6,378 nucleotides of DNA from JACZSB01 sp965372015 (GTDB lineage Bacteria; Fidelibacterota; Marinisomatia; SCGC-AAA003-L08; TS1B11), in the NCBI GenBank assembly GCA_965372015.1, contig CBDVAP010000145.1, positions 1 to 6,378 of the forward strand. Direction: 5' to 3'. Under the pieces are notes generated by a model that was given only the letters and a program-made list of their open reading frames with translations, searched no databases and was not told where the DNA came from. Below, in pieces: positions 1-4,934 of this stretch (position 1 is the first letter of the stretch; every line of letters starts with the position of its first letter). Position numbers and translations under genes: made by a program.

Positions 1-780
1 AGCGAACAAGCAACTGATGATGAACAAGCATCTACGGGCGAAGAGGTTAAGGAAGCTTATAATGGCCCAGTAGAAGAGCTGGGCCTGATAGATTTTCTCC
101 TGGGCAAAGAGCCTCAGCCGTTGGTTATTGCCACCGCTATCCCCGTGGCGAAGAAGCCCGTATCGGAACCGGTAGAGGATCCCTTCCCAGAAGTAGGCCT
201 GATCAATTATTTAATTAATCGGGGAAATACATCGCTCAGGCCTGCTGCGGCCCCTGCCCAAGCTGTAAACCCATCCCAACCAACGCACGCCACGGCGAAA
301 TCATCAATTAGCACATCGCTGGTAGCCGCAAAGTACACGACTACAGTTGAATCGGCAGTGATTAGAGAGGATCTTCTGCGAATTAAAGTGGTGCTGGGCC
401 AACTACCCCGTAGCGCCCTGGCTTCCCTGGAGCAGTCCAATCATGTTGCCAGGACGCCGAAGATAGAAAATGACGCACCTTTGGTTGAAAACACCGATCC
501 CCAGCTGGAATTGACACAAAAACACGATTCCCCAGGTGAGGCAACAGCAGCTGATGTGGGAGAAAAAGGTTTACTGGAGCTACGGTTGCATCGCAGACCG
601 AAAGCGACAGTAAATGAGGAACCTGTGGGTGCAAACACTGAACCAGAGATCGATGTAGCTCAAAAAGACGATTCGCCAGATTCTACAACACCAGCGGAAG
701 TGGAAGACAAGGGGTTACTGGAGCTAATGCTGCACCGCCGCACGGATGCGGCAAGAGTGGAAGCGACAAAGACGCCATAA
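1..780 (+). CDS. 3' part of an unrecognised acidic, low-complexity protein with repeated GLxxxL motifs
   Basis: The frame is open from the first base of the window to the TAA at 778-780, giving at least 259 residues; the true start lies upstream. I do not recognise the family. The protein is rich in Glu, Asp, Pro, Ala and Thr, has no cysteine and no membrane segment, and looks mostly disordered. Four short hydrophobic islands stand out in this background: GLIDFLLG (residues 28-35 counted from base 1), GLINYLINR (66-74), GLLELRLHRR (190-199) and GLLELMLHRR (238-247). Each follows an acidic stretch (EEL, PEV, GEK, EDK), and three of the four end in basic residues. The last two lie in a 48-residue tandem repeat. 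This pattern fits a multivalent scaffold or adaptor with several copies of a short helical binding motif, but that is inference. A TTG at 121 could serve as a start, but the open frame continues upstream without a break and one motif copy lies before it, so I treat the gene as cut by the window edge. Confidence 0.75.
   Translation, partial: SEQATDDEQASTGEEVKEAYNGPVEELGLIDFLLGKEPQPLVIATAIPVAKKPVSEPVEDPFPEVGLINYLINRGNTSLRPAAAPAQAVNPSQPTHATAKSSISTSLVAAKYTTTVESAVIREDLLRIKVVLGQLPRSALASLEQSNHVARTPKIENDAPLVENTDPQLELTQKHDSPGEATAADVGEKGLLELRLHRRPKATVNEEPVGANTEPEIDVAQKDDSPDSTTPAEVEDKGLLELMLHRRTDAARVEATKTP
475..762 (+). repeat. Two tandem 144-bp (48-residue) coding repeats
   Basis: Unit A is 475-618 and unit B is 619-762, directly adjacent and in the same reading frame. 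By hand alignment without gaps, about 24 of 48 residues are identical. The best conserved parts are an 'NT.P' patch, 'QK.DSP' in the middle, and the block KGLLEL.LHRR near the end. Conservation is concentrated in the hydrophobic-basic block while the linkers have drifted. This suggests an old duplication in which the short motif is the selected part. Confidence 0.75.
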
Positions 781-1088
781 GGGGATAACAACGGGAAATA
801 GGCCAATGTCACTCCCGGTATCGATTGAAAATGTGATCAGGGTTAACTGCCTTGCCACACGGAATAGCGTTTGGACAAATGGAGTTTCTGGAAAATAAAA
901 GCGACACACATGGGCGGCAGGAAGTGCTCAGTAGACCCAAAGCGACTGCCGGCCGGCCAAAGCATTTTCCGGGACTTCCCATACCGTTTGTGAAGGCTCA
1001 GCCAAGAAATTGCTTTAAGAGATATTTTCTCAAACCAGATGATACTACCAAAATCTGAACCGTCGCAACCACTGCAAGGAGCAATTCA
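781..1088. other. Intergenic region with no convincing gene
   Basis: This 308-base gap separates the repeat-bearing gene from the barrel gene. The only forward ORF in it (852-1058) starts at a non-ATG codon, has no clear ribosome binding site and encodes a polypeptide without recognisable character. A weak 5-bp inverted repeat (792-796 with 813-817 or adjacent) is too short to call a terminator. I could not find a well-spaced sigma-70-like -35/-10 pair, although the size of the gap makes it the likely place for the promoter of the barrel-MCP unit. The last bases hold the Shine-Dalgarno sequence of the next gene. Confidence 0.5.
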
Positions 1089-1988
1089 ATGAAATTGACG
1101 CCACACATTATCTTGATTACACTGGTATTGATCGTTGGGCACTTGCCAGGACAAAACGACTTGGTTATCTCCGGCTACGTGGACGGCAGTGTTGCCCTTC
1201 CGGCCGATACAGCTACCAATACCGGTTTCAGTTTTGACGGCCTGGAGGTAGTTCTAGAGAAAGAATTCGCCGAAGGTGCTTCCCTGCGGGCAGATATTGA
1301 TTTTGTGGAAGATGGAGCTTCGGTAGAACAAGCGTTTATTAGTTTCAAGCCGTTCAAGGTAAAGGGGGTGGCTACTCCTATAGTTACCTTCGGCAAATTC
1401 AACGCCCCCATCGGTTACGAACTACTCGATGCTCCCGATATGTGGCAATTTTCCCATTCGTTGGTATTCGACAACGCTTTACCCACCAATTTGTCCGGCG
1501 TTTCCATCTCTCAAGATTTAGGCGTCGGCCTTGATCTGGTGGCCTACATCGCCAACGGTTGGGATGTGAACTTTGCCGATGACAGCCTGATGATCTTTGG
1601 GGGCCGGCTGGGATTTGGTGGTATCGAGGGCCTCGGCCTGGGTGTCAGCTTTATCCAGAAAGATACCCAGGACAATGACATGATCATTGACCTGGACGGT
1701 GAGGTGAGCATGATTCCCAACCTGATCCTGGGATTCGAATTCAATACCGGAACGAAGGATGATGCCGGTGAAGATATTAGCGGCTGGCTGGTAATGGCTA
1801 ACTATGCGTTACCCTTTATGGCAGTGACTTTCCGGCAGGACGCCTGGGGTGATGCCAGTTCCACTACTATTTCGCCTTCCTACGGTATCGCGGACGGCGC
1901 CGGGATGTTGTTTGAATACCGCATTGACGATGACGGGGCCGGTACCACCACCAACTCGGCGGCAATAGAGTTCACATTCAGTTTCTGA
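1089..1988 (+). CDS. Putative outer-membrane beta-barrel protein, porin-like (BBP2/OmpL-like)
   Basis: This is a 299-residue exported protein, probably a small outer-membrane barrel that lets solutes pass. Residues 1-21 form a signal peptide with a hydrophobic core (IILITLVLIVG); cleavage is most likely near Gly21-Gln22. The mature part has alternating hydrophobic/polar strands with many Gly and aromatic residues. It ends in FTFSF, a terminal aromatic as expected for proteins inserted by the BAM machinery. The stretch GKFNAPIGYELLDAPD (102-117), followed by a Phe-Ser-His-Ser segment, resembles the 'GKF..PIG.E' region of the putative beta-barrel porin-2 family, so I favour that family. At 299 residues it is somewhat short for that group. 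The ATG at 1089 follows AAGGAG (1076-1081) by 7 bases, which supports this start. The MCP gene follows after 32 bases, suggesting cotranscription. Substrate specificity cannot be read from the sequence. Confidence 0.75.
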   Translation: MKLTPHIILITLVLIVGHLPGQNDLVISGYVDGSVALPADTATNTGFSFDGLEVVLEKEFAEGASLRADIDFVEDGASVEQAFISFKPFKVKGVATPIVTFGKFNAPIGYELLDAPDMWQFSHSLVFDNALPTNLSGVSISQDLGVGLDLVAYIANGWDVNFADDSLMIFGGRLGFGGIEGLGLGVSFIQKDTQDNDMIIDLDGEVSMIPNLILGFEFNTGTKDDAGEDISGWLVMANYALPFMAVTFRQDAWGDASSTTISPSYGIADGAGMLFEYRIDDDGAGTTTNSAAIEFTFSF

Positions 1989-2020
1989 TGCAAAACGTTA
2001 TGAAATAAAAGGAGCAGATC

Positions 2021-4348
2021 ATGCATAAGATATTGTCTTTTTTTAGCAATATGAACATCGGTAAGAAGCTCATCATTTTCTTCCTCTCTGTGGGTGTGAT
2101 CCCACTGGCCATTGTGGGAATTATGGCCTATACCCAAGCGGCATCGGCCTTGCAAGAACAGGCTTCGAACCAGCTTGTTGCCGTCCGGGAAATGAAAAAG
2201 AGCATGATTGAGGATTACTTCGGTTCCATTCGCAACCAGATCATCACCCTTTCCGAAGACCAGATGATCATTGACGCCATGAAGGAGTTCACTGAAGCGT
2301 TCTTTCTGGTGGAACGGGAGTATGGCGAAACGTTTAGGAGAAACCGGCAACAGCTGCTCGGAAACCTTTCGGATCGATACCGGTACCAGCAGACTAATAC
2401 ACCAGGGGCGGCATCGGATGCGGCCTCGCGGTGGATGCCTCCCAAGAGAGTGTCGCGCATTCTCCAGGCGTTGTACATATCCGAGAATTCCAATCCTATC
2501 GGCAACAAGCACGACCTGGATTACTCTGTGGATAATACTACATATTCCCAACTACACCGCAAGTATCATCCCATCATCAGGAGCTATCTGGAGAAGTTCG
2601 AGTATTACGATATCTTCCTGGTGGAGCCGAAAACCGGACATATCATATATACGGTGTTCAAGGAAGTGGATTATGCTACCAGCCTCATGACCGGGCCGTA
2701 CAGTAATACAAACTTTGCCCGGGCGTTCAAGAACGCGCAGAACGCCAGCACCAAGGACTATGTTGCCCTGGAAGACTTCAAGCAATACGAGCCATCGTAT
2801 AATTTCCCAGCCTCCTTTATCGCTTCACCCATCTTTGATGGCAATGAAAAAATCGGGGTGCTGGTCTTCCAAATGCCGGTGGACAAGATCAATAGCATTA
2901 TGACCAGTAACCAGCGGTGGGCCGATGTTGGACTAGGCGAGTCCGGGGAGAGCTATCTGGTGTCCTCCGACTACACCATCCGAAACAACTCGCGCTTCCT
3001 GATTGATGACCCGGATGGTTATTACCAGGCACTACAAGAGGGCGGGATTGCAGCTGAAGTAATTGATAATATCAAAGCATCCGAAACATCGATCCTCTTC
3101 CAACCGGTACGGAGCAATGGATCAAGGGCGGCCATCGGGGGGCAGACCGGTTTCGATATCTTCCCTGATTATCGAGATGTGCCGGTCTTGTCGGCCTACA
3201 CGCCGCTGGCGATAGAAGGCCTGGAGTGGGTGATCCTGGCGGAAATAGATGAGGCGGAAGCCTTTGCCACTATATATGCCCTGCGCAATATCACCCTGAT
3301 CATCGCCCTGTTGGCCGCAGTGGCTATTGTGGCTGTCGCCATTGTCGTTGCCCGCAGTTTCACCAATCCCATCCATAAACTCATGGTTGGGATGGCTGCC
3401 CTGGGTAAAGGCGACCTGACCGCTCAAGTCAGCGTAGGAACTAAGGATGAAATCGGTACCATGGCCGAATCTTTCAATGAGTCTTCCAGCAAGCTGCTGG
3501 ACGCTATGAATAAGATACTCACCAGTTCGGGACAGGTGGAGAACGCCGCCACTCAGATTTCCTCCGCTTCGGAGCAGTTGGCGGCGGGCGCGGAGGAGCA
3601 GCAGGCGCAGCTGTCGGAGGTAGCCACCACCATGGAACAGATGAGCGCCATGATCCTGGAGGCCAGCAAGAACGCCGACGAAACCCGGCAAAGCGCTCAG
3701 CACACCGGCAACACTGCCAACGAGGGCCGGGAGGTGGTGTCCAAAACCGTCACCGGCTTCCAGACGGTAGCCAAGACTGTGGAACAGGCCGCCCTGCAGA
3801 TCGAGGAACTCAACAAGCGTTCGGAGGAGATCGGCAACGTGATCCAGGTGATCGACGACATCGCCGACCAGACCAACCTGCTGGCGCTGAACGCCAACAT
3901 CGAGGCGGCCCGGGCAGGGGATGCCGGCCGGGGCTTCGCGGTGGTGGCCGACGAGGTGCGCAAACTGGCCGAGCGGACCGTGAGCGCCACGGCGGAGATC
4001 AGCAAGATGATCGAGAGCATCCAGAGCGACATCAAGGCGGCGGTGGTGTCCATGGAGCAGATTCAGGGGCAGTCCAAGGACGGACTGGAGCTGGTGGCCC
4101 AGTCTGACAAATCGCTGGAGGAGATTGCCGGTTCAATCACCGGGGTGGTCTCGGCAGTTGAGCAGATCGCCACGTCGACCAATGAGCAGAGTAGTGGTGC
4201 CGAGGAGATTTCCAAGAATATTGAGGGGGTCACTACTGTAGCCAAGGAATCGGCTTCCAGCGCCCAGGAACTGGCGGCTTCGGCCGAGCAACTCAATAAG
4301 GAGGTTCAGGGATTGAACGAGCTCATCGGGCAATTCAAGGTGAGTTAG
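2021..4348 (+). CDS. Methyl-accepting chemotaxis protein with double-CACHE-like sensor and HAMP
   Basis: This complete 775-residue inner-membrane receptor would bind a periplasmic ligand and control CheA through CheW. In order: TM1 about 17-36; a long periplasmic sensor about 40-420 of the double-CACHE (PDC) type, with YYDIFLVEPKTGHIIYTVF near 194-212 and GESGESYLVSSDY from about 306; TM2 about 424-444; HAMP about 445-498; then the cytoplasmic coiled-coil hairpin. The highly conserved tip is clear: IADQTNLLALNANIEAARAG (614-633), then GRGFAVVADEVRKLAER (636-652). Gln/Glu-rich segments on both arms (for example near AAGAEEQQAQ and SSGAEEISK) are likely methylation regions. The C terminus (LIGQFKVS) lacks the NWETF-type CheR-binding pentapeptide, as in many receptors. 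The start is supported by AAGGAG at 2009-2014, 6 bases before the ATG. The gene probably forms a unit with the upstream barrel gene. Base composition rises sharply in the part encoding the tip. The ligand is unknown. Confidence 0.96.
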   Translation: MHKILSFFSNMNIGKKLIIFFLSVGVIPLAIVGIMAYTQAASALQEQASNQLVAVREMKKSMIEDYFGSIRNQIITLSEDQMIIDAMKEFTEAFFLVEREYGETFRRNRQQLLGNLSDRYRYQQTNTPGAASDAASRWMPPKRVSRILQALYISENSNPIGNKHDLDYSVDNTTYSQLHRKYHPIIRSYLEKFEYYDIFLVEPKTGHIIYTVFKEVDYATSLMTGPYSNTNFARAFKNAQNASTKDYVALEDFKQYEPSYNFPASFIASPIFDGNEKIGVLVFQMPVDKINSIMTSNQRWADVGLGESGESYLVSSDYTIRNNSRFLIDDPDGYYQALQEGGIAAEVIDNIKASETSILFQPVRSNGSRAAIGGQTGFDIFPDYRDVPVLSAYTPLAIEGLEWVILAEIDEAEAFATIYALRNITLIIALLAAVAIVAVAIVVARSFTNPIHKLMVGMAALGKGDLTAQVSVGTKDEIGTMAESFNESSSKLLDAMNKILTSSGQVENAATQISSASEQLAAGAEEQQAQLSEVATTMEQMSAMILEASKNADETRQSAQHTGNTANEGREVVSKTVTGFQTVAKTVEQAALQIEELNKRSEEIGNVIQVIDDIADQTNLLALNANIEAARAGDAGRGFAVVADEVRKLAERTVSATAEISKMIESIQSDIKAAVVSMEQIQGQSKDGLELVAQSDKSLEEIAGSITGVVSAVEQIATSTNEQSSGAEEISKNIEGVTTVAKESASSAQELAASAEQLNKEVQGLNELIGQFKVS

Positions 4349-4588
4349 CGGAGGCTCGCGGTCCCCGGCAGATTTTTCGAACACTTGTCGTGAAGGGAGC
4401 GACGAGATGCTAGCAGAAGAGGGTCCTGCATCCTTCGAGTGGTTATCCCACCAGAGTGCAGGACCCCTCAAATTGCAACCACAGCGCCACAAGTAGTTGT
4501 CCTGGAATGGGACTAGGTCTTGAGGGTTCCTGTCAACAATCTTGTAGACGAGGCGGTTAGCAGGTATTCGTCAGGGAATGATTCAGAT
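4349..4588. other. Gene-poor region after the MCP gene
   Basis: This stretch of 240 bases holds no supported gene. It contains a short T run at 4372-4376, not preceded by a convincing stem, and the long inverted repeat at 4419-4469. An open frame running into the next small ORF begins at a TTG at 4520, but that part has no ribosome binding site and no protein-like character. The MCP transcript probably ends here, but I cannot point to a classical intrinsic terminator. Confidence 0.5.
4419..4469. repeat. Imperfect inverted repeat, possible RNA stem-loop or terminator
   Basis: The left arm GAGGGTCCTGCA (4419-4430) pairs with TGCAGGACCCCTC (4457-4469). This gives a 12-bp stem with one bulged C, enclosing a 26-base loop. 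The core GGGTCCTGCA/TGCAGGACCC is perfect over 10 bp. Inside the loop a small GTGG/CCAC pairing (4439-4442 with 4448-4451) could extend the structure. There is no T run on the + strand after the stem and only a weak TCTTCT on the other side. It is therefore not a standard rho-independent terminator; an mRNA 3'-end stabilising stem or a protein-binding palindrome is equally possible. Confidence 0.5.
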
Positions 4589-4879
4589 ATGTTGCCAACA
4601 ATCCACGATACGACCGGCAATAATCCGAAAGAAAGTTCAATGGCGGAGTATAGGGCCTCCAGCGAATTTAATCCTCATTCTATGTCGACCCGAAATATAC
4701 ATATGGCACAGGCCTTGGTCCGCCAGGCAGAGATGAATAAGGAATTCAAAAAAAAGCAGCCTATGCTCCAGCAGGAGGTTAAGAGCTGCAGGAGCTGTAG
4801 GGTGGAATGTTGGTGCTGCAAGAGGCAGAATTTGATCCATTCTCCAGCGGGTCAAGAAATGCACTCCTCGTCAAATTAA
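4589..4879 (+). CDS. Doubtful small ORF with Cys-rich C-terminal part; possibly a frameshifted remnant
   Basis: This ORF of about 96 residues resembles nothing I recognise. The middle part (encoded from the ATG at 4640, MAEYRASSEFNPHS...) looks protein-like and may form a helix (MAQALVRQAEMNKEF). It is followed by Lys encoded in a run of eight A at 4748-4755. The C-terminal part holds CRSCRVECWCC, a cluster of five cysteines, then a polar tail. The start is uncertain. ATG 4589 has a partial AGGGA at 4573-4577; ATG 4640 has only a purine-rich stretch before it; an upstream TTG at 4520 is also in frame. The Cys-rich tail could be a real metal-binding motif. It could equally be out-of-frame reading, because another frame of the same DNA from 4801 onward gives a more ordinary amino-acid pattern. 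I am not sure it is expressed. Confidence 0.3.
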   Translation: MLPTIHDTTGNNPKESSMAEYRASSEFNPHSMSTRNIHMAQALVRQAEMNKEFKKKQPMLQQEVKSCRSCRVECWCCKRQNLIHSPAGQEMHSSSN

Positions 4880-4929
4880 CAGACCCACCGTTAAGAGAGC
4901 AGACATCCATCTTAAAGGCAATGTATTGA
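4807..4929 (+). CDS. Possible 40-residue small ORF ending at the start of the sensor gene
   Basis: An ATG at 4807 opens a 40-codon frame ending with TGA at 4927-4929. The peptide begins MLVLQEAEFDPFSSGS and ends LREQTSILKAMY, with a normal mix of hydrophobic and charged residues. AGGAG at 4790-4794 lies 12 bases upstream, a usable though long spacing. Its stop lies 2 bases before the ATG of the next gene and overlaps that gene's alternative TTG start at 4926, an arrangement seen in translational coupling. It overlaps the preceding small ORF in another frame and could instead be the true C-terminal part of that ORF after a -1 shift between about 4799 and 4807. Upstream in its own frame there are stops at 4780-4782 and 4798-4800. 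No family is recognised. Confidence 0.25.
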   Translation: MLVLQEAEFDPFSSGSRNALLVKLTDPPLREQTSILKAMY

Positions 4930-4934
4930 AGATG
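4914..4934 (+). promoter_or_regulatory. Ribosome binding site and competing TTG/ATG starts of the sensor gene
   Basis: The best Shine-Dalgarno-like sequence is AAAGG at 4914-4918. It lies 7 bases before a TTG (4926) and 13 bases before the ATG (4932), and both are in the frame of the sensor protein. The spacing favours TTG while the codon favours ATG; the products differ by only two residues. I use the ATG. Confidence 0.4.

Noticed and set aside
792..817. Short inverted repeat CGGGA/TCCCG after the first gene
   Set aside because: Only 5 bp with a 16-base loop and no T run; expected by chance.
988..1046. Sigma-70-like promoter for the barrel gene (TTGCTT, GATACT)
   Set aside because: The only -35-like and -10-like elements are about 25 bases apart, outside the usual 16-18.
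852..1058. Forward ORF of 68 codons before the barrel gene
   Set aside because: Non-ATG start, no ribosome binding site, and a composition that suggests no folded protein; it lies in an ordinary intergenic gap.
1880..2551. Antisense ORF of 223 codons across the barrel/MCP junction
   Set aside because: It is opposite two well-supported genes and has no family signature; it reads as a by-product of their codon pattern.
3122..3703. Antisense ORF of 193 codons inside the MCP gene
   Set aside because: Lies fully opposite the HAMP and signalling region of the MCP; its sequence is the complement of conserved MCP codons.
4349..4380. Possible intrinsic terminator directly after the MCP stop (T5 run at 4372-4376)
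   Set aside because: The GC-rich bases before the T run do not form a convincing perfect stem by hand pairing.
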